From contig NZ_JACETV010000001.1 in NCBI RefSeq assembly GCF_013912375.1, forward strand, positions 868,001 to 932,000: a stretch of DNA of 64,000 nucleotides, read 5' to 3'. This document shows, piece by piece, positions 33,591 through 42,783 of the stretch. Position 1 is the first letter of the stretch. Every line of letters begins with the position of its first letter. A model generated the notes under the pieces. It did no database searches. It was not told the origin of the DNA and was given only the letters and a program-made list of their open reading frames with translations. Both the position numbers and the translations under genes were made by a program. Source of the DNA: Emticicia sp. BO119. Lineage in GTDB: Bacteria > Bacteroidota > Bacteroidia > Cytophagales > Spirosomataceae.

Positions 33591-34449
33591 CTAATCTGGT
33601 TTTGCTGAGTGTTGGTTTATTACGCGCATAATCTTCATATAAAACACCACCACGTCTGCTGCCGTTCATTTCCATAAACCCCCTGGCGGTTTGAGGATTC
33701 ATGCCAATCGCTATTAAATTGTTCTTGAATTGTTCGTCAGGAATCGCCAACCATTTCAAATCAGCTTGTCCGATTGCTTCACCCAAAGTTTGGGCTACTT
33801 CGTTTGGAGATACCTCATCACTTGCAATATAGCGGATTTCTCTACCATTGAATGGCTTTTCTATTTCTTCGGCAATAACTTCAGCAATATCGAGTGGCGA
33901 AACCCAGGGTTCTTTCTCATCGCCACCATAATTAGAGATAATGGCATTTTGCGATTTTATGGTCGGGATGAATGCAAACATATTATAATAAAAACCAACC
34001 GGCCGCATAAACTTGATAGAAACATCTTCCGGCAATTGATTCAATGTTTGCTCAATTCTATAATGAAAGGCAAGCATTCCGTTTCCTTTCTTCATATGAG
34101 CGCCGATACTACTCAGATGAATTACTCGCTTAATACCTGATTCCTGAATGGCTTGTTTATAATTGTTGCCTATTTGAGATAAAACGGCTACAACGTCAAT
34201 ATCCTTATCAAAATCACTATCCGAATTGAGTGTTACCATGGTGTACACTATGTCGTTTCCTTTAAAAGTTTCGGTTAAGAAATGAGCATCTTCCATTGTG
34301 CCGATGGCGGCTATTGCCCCCAAAGCTTCTATTTCAGCTTGTCGTTCAGCCTTGCTGCTGATAACTGTAACGGAATGTCCTTTTTGCACCAATGCTTGTG
34401 TCAATGGTTTACCGATATGTCCTAACGAACCTGTTACTACTATTTTCAT
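33547..34449 (-). CDS. NAD(P)-binding SDR/NmrA-type oxidoreductase
   Basis: A 300-residue atypical short-chain dehydrogenase. It starts with a Rossmann motif IVVTGSLGHIGKPLTQALVQ (GxxGxxG), then VISSKAERQAEIEALG and a VIHLSSIGAH segment. The usual YxxxK is replaced by a region around LAFHYRIEQTLNQL. This fits NmrA/QOR2-like proteins, which sense NAD(P) or reduce quinones. It is cotranscribed with the AraC regulator whose start overlaps its 3' end, a common pairing in Bacteroidetes. Confidence 0.88.
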   Translation of the reverse strand: MKIVVTGSLGHIGKPLTQALVQKGHSVTVISSKAERQAEIEALGAIAAIGTMEDAHFLTETFKGNDIVYTMVTLNSDSDFDKDIDVVAVLSQIGNNYKQAIQESGIKRVIHLSSIGAHMKKGNGMLAFHYRIEQTLNQLPEDVSIKFMRPVGFYYNMFAFIPTIKSQNAIISNYGGDEKEPWVSPLDIAEVIAEEIEKPFNGREIRYIASDEVSPNEVAQTLGEAIGQADLKWLAIPDEQFKNNLIAIGMNPQTARGFMEMNGSRRGGVLYEDYARNKPTLSKTRLVDFAKQFAAVYRQQ

Positions 34450-34720
34450 TTTTTTCTGTTATTTTGTTGATGCAAAATTCAATAATAGCCCGAAGACGGA
34501 TGTAGCCGAATCGCCTTTTGTTGTAGTCAAAAATGAAAGGGAGAGTTTTAGGATACTATTTCTGCTGATTTCGGATAATATAATCAGGAAACTTTAGTAA
34601 ACGAATTCGGTGTTATCTCATAAATTAAACTAACTTGCCACCAGATATAAATGTCGGTCGAGGTAAGTATTAATGATTTAGTAGATAGTTTTAACCAACG
34701 CATTAGAACAAAATAAATAT

Positions 34721-35143
34721 ATGAAAGTTGAATTAGTCAGAATAGATGATGCTTTTCATTTTGAAGCGAAAGGAACATCAGGTGTTGGAGTACATTTAGA
34801 TGCCAATGTAGATATAGGTGGACACAATCTTGGTGCAAGACCTATGGAACTATTATTAATGGGTTTGGGAGGTTGCACTGCGATTGATGTGATATTGGTA
34901 CTGAAAAAACAACGACAGGTAATTGAAGATCTAAAAATTTCGGTTGAAGGTGAACGTGTACAGATTGAAGGTACAGAAATGAAACCTTTCAGAAAAATTA
35001 ATGTCCATTTTGCTTTTAAAGGAACTATAGACTCTGAAAAGATTGAAAGAGCTATTAAACTTTCTATGGAGAAGTATTGTTCGGCTACTGCTCAGTTATC
35101 AGCATCGGCAGAAATTACTCATTCATATTCTTTAAATGAGTAA
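34721..35143 (+). CDS. OsmC/YhfA-family protein
   Basis: A 140-residue cytosolic OsmC-fold protein. The two family cysteines are present, in MGLGGCTAIDVILVLKKQ and in the later MEKYCSATAQLSASAEI. OsmC-type proteins reduce organic hydroperoxides through this Cys pair; the YhfA subgroup, which this resembles by the GARPMELLLMGLGGCT motif, is less well defined. It stands alone between the SDR operon and a small Cys-rich protein. Confidence 0.92.
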   Translation: MKVELVRIDDAFHFEAKGTSGVGVHLDANVDIGGHNLGARPMELLLMGLGGCTAIDVILVLKKQRQVIEDLKISVEGERVQIEGTEMKPFRKINVHFAFKGTIDSEKIERAIKLSMEKYCSATAQLSASAEITHSYSLNE

Positions 35144-35276
35144 AGCATATAAAAGGATTTTGGGACCAGTATCAAAAGGTTGGCTAAAGAGAGGATTAAC
35201 CCACTATTTGTATTTGGCATAGTGTTTGTGAAGACATGACCATACGTGTTTTTCAACTATAAACGTTATCATTATT

Positions 35277-35495
35277 ATGAAAACCTCATTATCTTGCCGT
35301 GTCCTGAGTATGGTATTTTTTAGTTTTTTTGTTGGTGTTTCTGCTTATGCTTTTGATTTGGGGAAAAGCAAAAAAAAGAGAGAAAAACAAGAAATGAAAT
35401 GTTGTAATAAGGCTATGGAAAAAGAATGTGCCAAAGAAATGAAAGAAGCCAGCAAAAAAGAATGTAAAACCAGTTGCGAAAAAAAGGCACGATAA
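35277..35495 (+). CDS. Small secreted Cys/Lys/Glu-rich protein
   Basis: A 72-residue protein with a signal peptide (LSMVFFSFFVGVSAYAF). The mature part of about 45 residues is highly charged and carries six cysteines: KCCNKAMEKECAKEMKEA and ECKTSCEKKAR. The C-x(8)-C and C-x(3)-C spacing on a Lys/Glu-rich helix suggests either a disulphide-linked helical hairpin or a metal-binding peptide in the periplasm. No family recognised. It is followed by a very strong terminator, evidence that it is a discrete expressed unit. Confidence 0.72.
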   Translation: MKTSLSCRVLSMVFFSFFVGVSAYAFDLGKSKKKREKQEMKCCNKAMEKECAKEMKEASKKECKTSCEKKAR

Positions 35496-35562
35496 TCTAA
35501 AGCGTTTTTAACTTACATTACCTGTTATATAAAATTTTTCTGTTTTTGATTATTAAGAAATG

Positions 35563-35591
35563 GTCCCCGAAGCGTTCGGGGACTTTTTTTT
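35563..35591 (+). terminator. Strong intrinsic terminator
   Basis: GTCCCCGAA-GCG-TTCGGGGAC (35563-35583) is a 9-bp GC-rich perfect stem with a 3-nt loop followed by eight T. It ends the Cys-rich protein gene. Confidence 0.9.
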
Positions 35592-35769
35592 GTATATATT
35601 TTTAACCATTGTTTAAACGATTAAAATGATAAGTTAACCTTAAGAAAAGAGCCATATGTTTCAGCATTGAGGTTCTCTCTAATAATAAATCATAATATTC
35701 ACATATTCTCAATTCGTAATTTGCTATTCATTCGTTATCTTTATCTATCTAAATTATAACAATACTCCA

Positions 35770-36126
35770 ATGCCCTACAGCGAAAATTTTCTAAACCGCA
35801 TAAGAGAAATATTAATAGAGAAGCAGGTAGAATTTTCAGAGAAGAAAATGTTTAGTGGTGTGTGTATCATGGTTGATGATAAAATGTGTTGCGGAACACA
35901 TATTGATAAAAAAACTGGCGAAGACCTAATGCTTTGCAGAATTGGAGATGATGCCTACGAAATGGCCCTTGAAAGCAGCAACTGTATTCCGATGGAGTTT
36001 ACAGGTAAAGCCATGAAAGGCTATGTTTATGTAACCGGAAATGGTTTCAGAACCCAAAAGGACTTAACCTATTGGATACAATTATGTCTTGATTTTAATC
36101 CTTTTGCTAAAAAATCGAAGAAATGA
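35770..36126 (+). CDS. TfoX/Sxy N-terminal domain protein
   Basis: A 118-residue protein spanning one TfoX N-terminal domain: FLNRIREILIE, the KKMFSGVCIMVDDKMCCGTH region and DLMLCRIGDDAYEMAL. It lacks the C-terminal TfoX domain of the competence regulator Sxy. Short single-domain relatives are widespread and their role is unknown. Its stop overlaps the next gene's start (ATGA at 36123-36126), so the two are translationally coupled. Confidence 0.88.
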   Translation: MPYSENFLNRIREILIEKQVEFSEKKMFSGVCIMVDDKMCCGTHIDKKTGEDLMLCRIGDDAYEMALESSNCIPMEFTGKAMKGYVYVTGNGFRTQKDLTYWIQLCLDFNPFAKKSKK

Positions 36127-36602
36127 TGGACAAACCTTTAGTGGATGATGAATTCCTGCTCCAAAAAATTGAAGGCAAAGGAGGGTGGACCTTTGCTGAA
36201 ATTCCGAAGATAATACAAGATAAGCATGGGCCTTTTGGCTTACTCAGTGTCAGAGGCACCATTGATGACTTTGAGATTAAGAATTTTAATCTGTGGTCAA
36301 TGAAAAATGGAATGCTTTTTATGCCTGTAAAACTGGAAATCAGGAAAAAAATAAAAAAACAGGCAGGTGATAAAGTAAGGATAAAACTATTTGCCGACAA
36401 TTTACCTATTGAAATTCCTGAGGAATTAATAGAATGCCTTCAAAACGAATCAGGACTTTATGAAAAATTCCTTAATTATTCAGATGGAGAGAAAAAGGCT
36501 TTTATTAATTGGATTTATTCTGCCAAAACCGATGAAACCAAAACAGAGAGAATCGTTAAAACTTTAGAAAGAATAGAAAAAGGACAGAAATTTTATAAAT
36601 AA
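36123..36602 (+). CDS. DUF1905/YdeI (OmdA-like) domain protein
   Basis: A 159-residue cytosolic protein. An N-terminal DUF1905 beta-barrel (GGWTFAEIPKIIQDKHGPFG, then VRGTIDDFEIKNFNLWSMKN) is followed by a YdeI/OmpD-associated helical region (IPEELIECLQNESGLYEKFLNYSDGEKKAFINWIYSA..., RIVKTLERIEKGQKFYK). The family is sometimes called bacteriocin-protection, but its function is not settled. It overlaps the TfoX-like gene by four bases and must be cotranscribed with it. A second ATG one codon on (36126) is an equivalent start. Confidence 0.88.
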   Translation: MMDKPLVDDEFLLQKIEGKGGWTFAEIPKIIQDKHGPFGLLSVRGTIDDFEIKNFNLWSMKNGMLFMPVKLEIRKKIKKQAGDKVRIKLFADNLPIEIPEELIECLQNESGLYEKFLNYSDGEKKAFINWIYSAKTDETKTERIVKTLERIEKGQKFYK

Positions 36603-36729
36603 AATACCCGATTTCGACGCTGTCATTGTTTTTATATTATCTTCTTGTGGTCAATCTTCACAATTCACTTTTCAGGATTCACAATTAATTCTCTATCTTT
36701 ACTTTTATCTTAAAACACAACAGAACCAA

Positions 36730-38991
36730 ATGGAGAACACAAAACTTAAGGCCTTTCTTCCGCTTTTTTATATAGTCTGGTCTGACGACCTCTTAACCCA
36801 GAAAGAGTTAAAGACACTAAAGGATTTTATTGATAATCAAAGCTGGCTGAGTCAGAATGAACAGGGGGAATTGATGAGAATGGTTGACATTTCTGCTCCT
36901 CCTTCAAGAAAACAATTATTTCAATGGAAAACAGAAATTGAAGAAGGATTGAAGGCTTTGCCAGAAGCCAAAGATATATTTGATTTATCGGTCTGGTTGT
37001 CAAAAAACGACAAGACTATTTTAGATCTTGAACCTGTTTTTAATAACCTTGAATCTAACCTGGGAATTGCAGGAGAAGAGGCTATAAGTATTTTCAAAAC
37101 CTTTGAGAATACTTATACTTCCATCCACCAGACTGTCAGTAGTTTTGATACTCAAAAACTGACCGATCTGCTTGACGGAGATTATGCCCACGTAATTAAA
37201 AAAGTAAAAGGAATTATAAGCAGACCGGAATTTATTTATGAAACTTCGACTGACATAAATGTTTATCGTGAAAAAGTGTTGCAATGGTGTAAAATACTGG
37301 CCGATGAGAAATTGGGCAATGTAGCATACCCAAAAGAATATGGAGGAGGAGATAATATTGCTGATTACTTTGCCATCATGGAGACATTGAGCTATCATGA
37401 CCTTAGCTTAGTGATTAAATTTGGAGTTCAATTCGGGTTATGGGGTATGAGTGTATTATTTTTAGGAACGGAAAAACACTACAAAAAATACCTGAAATCT
37501 ATTGGAACATTAGAATTACCCGGCTGTTTTGCTATGACAGAAACCAATCATGGGTCAAATGTTAAAGGGATAGAAACTACTGCTACCTATGACCATGATA
37601 GTCAGACATTTATTATAAACACCCCCCATGATAAAGCTCAGAAAGAATATATTGGTAATGCCGCCAAGCACGGACAAATGGCTACGGTTTTTGCCAAATT
37701 AATTATTGAGGGCAAAGACTATGGGGTGAATGCCTTCGTAGTACCATTACGAGATAAAAAGGGGAATTTATCAAAAGGTATCACTATTGGAGACTGTGGA
37801 CACAAAATGGGTTTGAACGGAGTGGATAATGGAACTATCAGTTTCGAGAATGTAGTGATTCCTAAAGAAGATATGCTTGATCGTTTTGCTTCCGTAAATG
37901 ACTACGGTGAGTTTGAAAGCCCGATACCGAGCGATAACCGACGCTTCTTTACAATGCTGGGGACTTTAGTAGGCGGTAGGATAGGAATCCCTCGGTCGGC
38001 ACTTTCGGCAGCAAAATCAGGTTTAACTATTGCCATTAAATATGGCGACCAACGCCGACAATTCGGCCCGGAAGGTGGCTCAGAAGTGCCGATTTTAAAT
38101 TATCGGATGCACCAACGCCGATTGATACCTCTGTTAGCTAAAACCTATGCCATGCACTTTGGCTTACAATATCTGACCAATCGGTTTTTGCAAAAATCAG
38201 AAACTGAAATGCAGGAAATTGAAGCCATTGCTGCTGGAATGAAGTCTTATGTAACCTGGGGTACAAGAGATATTTTGCAGGAGTGCCGTGAGGCTTGCGG
38301 TGGGAAAGGGTATATGTCTGAAAACCGGATTGATGCATTGAAAAATGATACTGAAATTTATACTACTTTTGAGGGCGATAATACGGTTTTGATGCAATTG
38401 GTTGCTAAAAGTCGATTAGCTGAATTCAGGAAGTCGTTTGAAAATATGGATAAAATGGGAATGCTGAATTATATATATGAACAGACCCGGACTGCAATTA
38501 TGCAGAAAAACCCGATGGCTACCCGCAAAACAGACGAAGCTCATTTATTAGATGATACTTTTCATAAAAATGCTTTTGAATACCGTGAAAAGGTAATTTT
38601 GGCATCTGCAGCTAAACGCTTGAAAAAACTGATTGATAGTGGATTAGAATCTTATGATGCCTTTAATGTAGCACAACACCAGATGATAGATGTCGCAAAT
38701 GCCTATCTTGACCGCCTGATTCTTGAGCAGGTTCAATTAGCAATAAGTAACGTTAACGATGAAGGGACGAAAATCATACTCACCAAATTGAAACAATTGT
38801 TTGCTTTATCACAGATAGAGAAAAATAAAGGGTGGTATCTGGAAGAAGGTTATATGGAAGCCCCAAAAACCAAGGCAATAAGAAAACTCGTTAATCAATT
38901 ATGTTGGGAAATAAGAACCGATGCTGTCCCTTTGGTTGAGGCATTCGATATTCCTGATTCTTGTCTGGCTGCGCCTATTGCGTTTTTGTAG
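36730..38991 (+). CDS. Large acyl-CoA dehydrogenase
   Basis: A 753-residue FAD enzyme that introduces the 2,3-double bond into acyl-CoA in beta-oxidation. It is longer than classic family members (about 380 residues) and resembles acyl-CoA oxidases in layout: an extra N-terminal helical region (about 1-150), then the dehydrogenase core with CFAMTETNHGSNVKGIETTA, GVNAFVVPLRD, KMGLNGVDNGTISFENVVIP, RRQFGP, QECREACGGKGYM and TTFEGDNTVLMQ, and a C-terminal helical extension (about 600-753). It stands alone. No electron-transfer flavoprotein gene is nearby. Confidence 0.92.
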   Translation: MENTKLKAFLPLFYIVWSDDLLTQKELKTLKDFIDNQSWLSQNEQGELMRMVDISAPPSRKQLFQWKTEIEEGLKALPEAKDIFDLSVWLSKNDKTILDLEPVFNNLESNLGIAGEEAISIFKTFENTYTSIHQTVSSFDTQKLTDLLDGDYAHVIKKVKGIISRPEFIYETSTDINVYREKVLQWCKILADEKLGNVAYPKEYGGGDNIADYFAIMETLSYHDLSLVIKFGVQFGLWGMSVLFLGTEKHYKKYLKSIGTLELPGCFAMTETNHGSNVKGIETTATYDHDSQTFIINTPHDKAQKEYIGNAAKHGQMATVFAKLIIEGKDYGVNAFVVPLRDKKGNLSKGITIGDCGHKMGLNGVDNGTISFENVVIPKEDMLDRFASVNDYGEFESPIPSDNRRFFTMLGTLVGGRIGIPRSALSAAKSGLTIAIKYGDQRRQFGPEGGSEVPILNYRMHQRRLIPLLAKTYAMHFGLQYLTNRFLQKSETEMQEIEAIAAGMKSYVTWGTRDILQECREACGGKGYMSENRIDALKNDTEIYTTFEGDNTVLMQLVAKSRLAEFRKSFENMDKMGMLNYIYEQTRTAIMQKNPMATRKTDEAHLLDDTFHKNAFEYREKVILASAAKRLKKLIDSGLESYDAFNVAQHQMIDVANAYLDRLILEQVQLAISNVNDEGTKIILTKLKQLFALSQIEKNKGWYLEEGYMEAPKTKAIRKLVNQLCWEIRTDAVPLVEAFDIPDSCLAAPIAFL

Positions 38992-39063
38992 CAGCCTTTA
39001 AGTCAAGATTTCATAAATCGCTTCAACCAGGTAAAAAGCGAAAAATTTTCAATAAAAATGTTG

Positions 39064-39086
39064 GAGACAGGGCATTGTCCTGTCTC
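39064..39086 (+). terminator. Hairpin after the acyl-CoA dehydrogenase gene
   Basis: GAGACAGG (39064-39071) and CCTGTCTC (39079-39086) pair over 8 bp with a 7-nt loop. The following bases are not a clear U-tract, so termination may be weak. Confidence 0.5.
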
Positions 39087-39104
39087 TGCCATCTATATTT
39101 TCGC

Positions 39105-39112
39105 TACCTTTG
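39105..39112 (+). promoter_or_regulatory. Candidate -7 box for thyA
   Basis: TACCTTTG matches TAnnTTTG, 30 bp before the thyA start codon. The nearest TTG upstream is 27 bp away, so the -33 element is poor. Confidence 0.45.
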
Positions 39113-39141
39113 CAAAATAAATATTACAGTCAGAATCTCCC

Positions 39142-39936
39142 ATGAAACAATACCAGGACTTATTACGTCATATTTTAGAAAACGGAACAAAAAAAACAGA
39201 CCGCACTGGCACAGGTACAATCAGTGTTTTTGGGTATCAGATGCGGTTCAATCTACAAGAGGGTTTTCCGCTGGTTACTACCAAAAAAGTACATACCAAA
39301 TCTATCATACATGAATTATTATGGTTTATCAAAGGGGAAACCAATACCGCTTATCTGAAAGACAATAATGTGTCTATCTGGGACGAATGGGCAGATGCTG
39401 AGGGCAATCTTGGGCCGGTTTACGGTAAACAATGGCGGAGTTGGGAAACGTCTGATGGCCGTAGTATAGACCAACTGACAGAAGTATTAAAGCAACTGAA
39501 AAACTCTCCTGATTCCCGTCGGATTATTGTATCAGCCTGGAATGTTGGTGAACTTTCACAAATGGCCTTAATGCCTTGCCATGCGCTATTTCAGTTTTAT
39601 GTGGCCGATAACAAACTTTCCTGCCAGTTGTATCAACGTAGTGCCGATGTATTTTTAGGCGTACCTTTTAATATAGCCTCTTATGCATTGCTAACTATGA
39701 TGGTAGCACAGGAATGTGGTTTGGAGCCTTATGAGTTTATCTGGACAGGTGGAGATACTCATATTTATTCAAATCACTTAGAGCAGGTAGAATTACAGTT
39801 ATCAAGAGAGCCAAGAAAACTACCAAAGATGTGGATGAACCCTGAAGTAAAAAGTATTTTTGATTTTAAATACGAAGATTTTAAATTAGAAGAGTACGAC
39901 CCATACCCGGCCATTAAAGCTCCGGTTGCGGTTTAA
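39142..39936 (+). CDS. thyA: Thymidylate synthase
   Basis: A 264-residue enzyme converting dUMP to dTMP with methylene-tetrahydrofolate. The catalytic Cys146 is in [12 protein letters not shown], the same number as in E. coli. Other family segments: [80 protein letters not shown] and [13 protein letters not shown]. Length is exact for the family. The dihydrofolate reductase gene, often next to thyA, does not follow here. Confidence 0.98.
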   Translation: MKQYQDLLRHILENGTKKTDRTGTGTISVFGYQMRFNLQEGFPLVTTKKVHTKSIIHELLWFIKGETNTAYLKDNNVSIWDEWADAEGNLGPVYGKQWRSWETSDGRSIDQLTEVLKQLKNSPDSRRIIVSAWNVGELSQMALMPCHALFQFYVADNKLSCQLYQRSADVFLGVPFNIASYALLTMMVAQECGLEPYEFIWTGGDTHIYSNHLEQVELQLSREPRKLPKMWMNPEVKSIFDFKYEDFKLEEYDPYPAIKAPVAV

Positions 39937-39950
39937 TCGTATAAATTAGT

Positions 39951-39981
39951 ATAAGGGTAAATCACATAAATTTACCCTTAT
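39951..39981. terminator. Bidirectional hairpin between thyA and the DUF2141 gene
   Basis: ATAAGGGTAAAT (39951-39962) and ATTTACCCTTAT (39970-39981) are perfect complements with a 7-nt loop, between converging genes. The U-tracts are weak on both strands. The right arm overlaps the last codon of the DUF2141 gene. Confidence 0.65.
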
Positions 39982-40370
39982 TTCAAAACAATCTCCAAGG
40001 CTTTGTCTTCTTTCAACCAGAACAAGCTCTCTTTAAAATCAGGAGGCCCCATAATTGCCTTTACATTATTAGACATTCCCCAGGCTTCTTTCGGAATCCC
40101 AAACATACCTGTATCTAATTTTCTATTGTCATTTTCATCATGAAATACTCTTACTGAATATTGTCCTGAGGATAAATCTTGTATTTCTACCATTACCTGC
40201 CTGTTTTCAATAGTCTGGATTAAGCGTTTTAGCGATTTTTTTTTTGCGTCAAGTACCTCAAGCATTAGCTTGCCCTTATTGTTTTCAAAGCCTTTGATGT
40301 GCACCTTTAATTTTGGGTTTTGCGCCAGAGTTACGGCGGAAATTAGCATAAAAAACAGTATCTTTTTCAT
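39978..40370 (-). CDS. DUF2141 secreted protein
   Basis: A 130-residue protein with a signal peptide (ILFFMLISAVTLAQ) and one DUF2141 domain: LKVHIKGFENNKGKLMLEVLD, SSGQYSVRVFHDENDNRKLD and GMFGIPKEAWGMSNN. The domain is common in Bacteroidetes and Proteobacteria and is a small beta-sandwich of unknown role. It diverges from the PolX-like gene. Confidence 0.9.
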   Translation of the reverse strand: MKKILFFMLISAVTLAQNPKLKVHIKGFENNKGKLMLEVLDAKKKSLKRLIQTIENRQVMVEIQDLSSGQYSVRVFHDENDNRKLDTGMFGIPKEAWGMSNNVKAIMGPPDFKESLFWLKEDKALEIVLK

Positions 40371-40431
40371 AAATTATTAGTTAATTTGAGTTTTGATTTT
40401 AAGTGCTTACTTTTCAAATAAACATACATAC

Positions 40432-42141
40432 ATGGTTACTAATTCCTATATCGTAGAAACGCTCGAAATTACTGCAAAATTAATGGAATTGCATGATGCC
40501 GACGAATTTAGAGTCAGAGCCTACACTAATGCAGTTTTTTATATAGATAAATATACCGGAGATTTAGCTACTCTGGATTTCTCGCAACTGACACAGATTC
40601 AGGGAGTAGGGAAGATGATGGCGGGTAAAATTGTAGAAATTGTCAGCTCAGGTACGTTAAAGGAATTACAGGAATTACTTGCCAATACACCGGAGGGAGT
40701 AATTGATATGTTTAAAATAAAGGGAATTGGTGTAAAAAAGATAAAGGTTCTCTGGAAGGAAGTTGGAATAGACAATATAAACGACTTGCAAATTGCCTGC
40801 GAGAACGGCAGCCTTGCCAAGGTAAAAGGTTTCGGAGGTAAAACTCAGGAATCAATCCTGGAGTCAATTGCTTTTTTAAATAGCCAGACGGGCAAGTTAC
40901 GTATGGATAAAGCACAGGCATTAGCAGAGGTAATTCAGGACGAACTCAAAAAATACTTTGCAAAGGTTGACATCTCAGGAGATGTAAGACGTAAAAATGA
41001 AATAGTTGAATCATTGTTATTTTTAGTGAGTAATACTGATGCACACGCGGGAGGGTTTTTTACCAATTTACCTGAAAGTTTTGTTGAAGACCCGAAAGCC
41101 TCCTCGCCATTTACCTGGAGAGGTCGCTACCTTGATAATAAAATCAATCTGGAAATCAAATGGGTGGCTACCAATCAGTTTTTACACAAACAATTTGTGT
41201 ATTCGGCTGATGCTAATCATCTGAAACGTAAGAATGAAAAAGGATTAACCCTGTTAAAGCTTAGCAAAGCTGACGGACTCACGAAAGAAGAAGAAATTTA
41301 TGAAAAATATGGGATTCCCTATATTATTCCCGAAATGCGTGGCGGAGATTTTGAATTTGACTGGATACAAAATCGCAAAAACGAGGATTTGGTAACCTGG
41401 GAAAGCCTGAAAGGAATTATGCACAACCACTCAACCTATTCCGACGGGCGTCATTCTTTGGAGCAAATGGCAAGCTACTGCCAGGAATTAGGTTTTGAGT
41501 ATTTAGGTATCGCTGACCACTCTCAATCTGCCCAATATGCCTCCGGCTTACTGATTACCAAAGTACAACAGCAACATGCTGAAATAGAACAATTGAATAA
41601 AAAACTGAATATGTCCGGTGGTAAGCCATTCAAAGTATTGAAGGGAATAGAATCGGATATTTTAGGGGATGGTTCATTAGATTATCCAGATGAAATATTA
41701 GCCAGTTTTGACTATATCGTGGCTTCGGTTCACTCAAATCTGAATATGACTGAGGCGAGGGCTAACGAGCGTCTTGTCAGAGCCATTGAAAATCCTTACA
41801 CCACCATTTTAGGGCATCCGACGGGTCGATTGCTCTTGTCAAGACAGGGGTATCCGATTGATTATCAATTGATAATTGATGCCTGTGCTGCCAATGGTGT
41901 GGTAATAGAAATTAATGCAAGTCCGTATCGTCTTGATCTGGATTGGAGATGGATTCAGTATGCCCTGGAAAAAGGAGTGATGCTAAGCATTAACCCTGAT
42001 GCGCACGAAATGGAAGGTTACCATGATATGCACTATGGTGTAGCAGTAGCCCGCAAAGGTGGGTTAACTACAGATATGACATTCAATGCTTTAAGTCTTA
42101 TAGAGATGGAGGATTATCTGGCGAAGAAGAGGGGAAGGTGA
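40432..42141 (+). CDS. PolX-like protein: HhH and PHP domains with degenerate polymerase site
   Basis: A 569-residue protein with the layout of bacterial PolX. The N-terminal helix-hairpin-helix part has FSQLTQIQGVGKMMAGKIVE and MFKIKGIGVKKIKVLWKEVG. A palm-like region (about 175-300) precedes a C-terminal PHP domain (about 320-569). The PHP metal ligands look complete: MHNHSTYSDGRHSL, IADHS, GIESDIL, SVHSN, LGHPTGRL and NPDAHE. In the palm, the GSxRRGxExxGDxDxL motif reads GDVRRKNEIVESLLFL (183-198), so both metal Asp are replaced (S194, L196), and the third Asp position is N239. Polymerase activity is therefore unlikely; PHP nuclease/phosphoesterase activity is likely kept. I start at ATG 40432; a TTG at 40393 is less likely. 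Confidence 0.9.
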   Translation: MVTNSYIVETLEITAKLMELHDADEFRVRAYTNAVFYIDKYTGDLATLDFSQLTQIQGVGKMMAGKIVEIVSSGTLKELQELLANTPEGVIDMFKIKGIGVKKIKVLWKEVGIDNINDLQIACENGSLAKVKGFGGKTQESILESIAFLNSQTGKLRMDKAQALAEVIQDELKKYFAKVDISGDVRRKNEIVESLLFLVSNTDAHAGGFFTNLPESFVEDPKASSPFTWRGRYLDNKINLEIKWVATNQFLHKQFVYSADANHLKRKNEKGLTLLKLSKADGLTKEEEIYEKYGIPYIIPEMRGGDFEFDWIQNRKNEDLVTWESLKGIMHNHSTYSDGRHSLEQMASYCQELGFEYLGIADHSQSAQYASGLLITKVQQQHAEIEQLNKKLNMSGGKPFKVLKGIESDILGDGSLDYPDEILASFDYIVASVHSNLNMTEARANERLVRAIENPYTTILGHPTGRLLLSRQGYPIDYQLIIDACAANGVVIEINASPYRLDLDWRWIQYALEKGVMLSINPDAHEMEGYHDMHYGVAVARKGGLTTDMTFNALSLIEMEDYLAKKRGR

Positions 42142-42150
42142 AAAAGTTTT

Positions 42151-42198
42151 TTATAGTATTGGTAGAGATATATTTGTTGTTGTATATCTCTGCTATAA
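42151..42198. promoter_or_regulatory. Two-part dyad upstream of the Crp-type regulator
   Basis: AGAGATATA (42164-42172) and TATATCTCT (42183-42191) are perfect complements, flanked by an outer TTATAG (42151-42156)/CTATAA (42193-42198) pair. There is no U-tract after it. It lies 22 bp before the regulator's start, so an operator, possibly for autoregulation, is as likely as a terminator of the PolX-like gene. Confidence 0.45.
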
Positions 42199-42219
42199 AC
42201 CTTTTGTAGTGACTAATTC

Positions 42220-42783
42220 ATGCAAGTCCAACAAATTATCAACCAAATCTACACTCTTCCAGAAGCATCATTTGCACAACTGAAAAGCTGTATTAAAGAA
42301 GTAAGTTTCCCTAAAAAGTATTTGCTTTTAAGAGCTGATACCATCGAACGAAAGATATACTTTATCAAAACAGGGATTGTAAGGGCTTATGCTTATCAGA
42401 ACGAGAATGAAATCACATTCTGGTTTGGTAAGGAAGGTGAAACGATTATTTCGATGAAAAGCTACATAATGAACCAACCCGGTTATGAAAATATCGAACT
42501 CCTGGAAACCTGTGAATTATATGAACTAAAAACTGATAAACTACAAGAACTCTTCAAACAGGATATTCATATAGCAAATTGGGGTAGGAAATTTGCCGAA
42601 CAGGAATTAATAAAGACCGAAGAACGATTGATTGCCAGACAATTCAGCACTACGGCAGAGAGGTATTCAGCTTTACTAAAAAATCACCCTGATTTATTGC
42701 AAAGAATATCACTTGGTTATATAGCTTCCTATTTAGGTGTTACTCAGGTAAGTTTAAGTAGAATAAGGGCAGAAATAAAATAA
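42220..42783 (+). CDS. Crp/Fnr-family transcription regulator
   Basis: A 187-residue protein with a cyclic-nucleotide-binding-like beta-roll (about 20-115: IYFIKTGIVRAYAYQNENEI, GKEGETIISMKSY) and a C-terminal winged helix reduced to a short DNA-binding helix (LGYIASYLGVTQVSLSRIRAEI). No Cys motif for an Fe-S cluster and no canonical cAMP-site Arg/Ser pair are seen, so the ligand is unknown, as for most Bacteroidetes members. It lies 100 bp before a Gdx/SugE exporter on the same strand and may regulate it. Confidence 0.9.
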   Translation: MQVQQIINQIYTLPEASFAQLKSCIKEVSFPKKYLLLRADTIERKIYFIKTGIVRAYAYQNENEITFWFGKEGETIISMKSYIMNQPGYENIELLETCELYELKTDKLQELFKQDIHIANWGRKFAEQELIKTEERLIARQFSTTAERYSALLKNHPDLLQRISLGYIASYLGVTQVSLSRIRAEIK

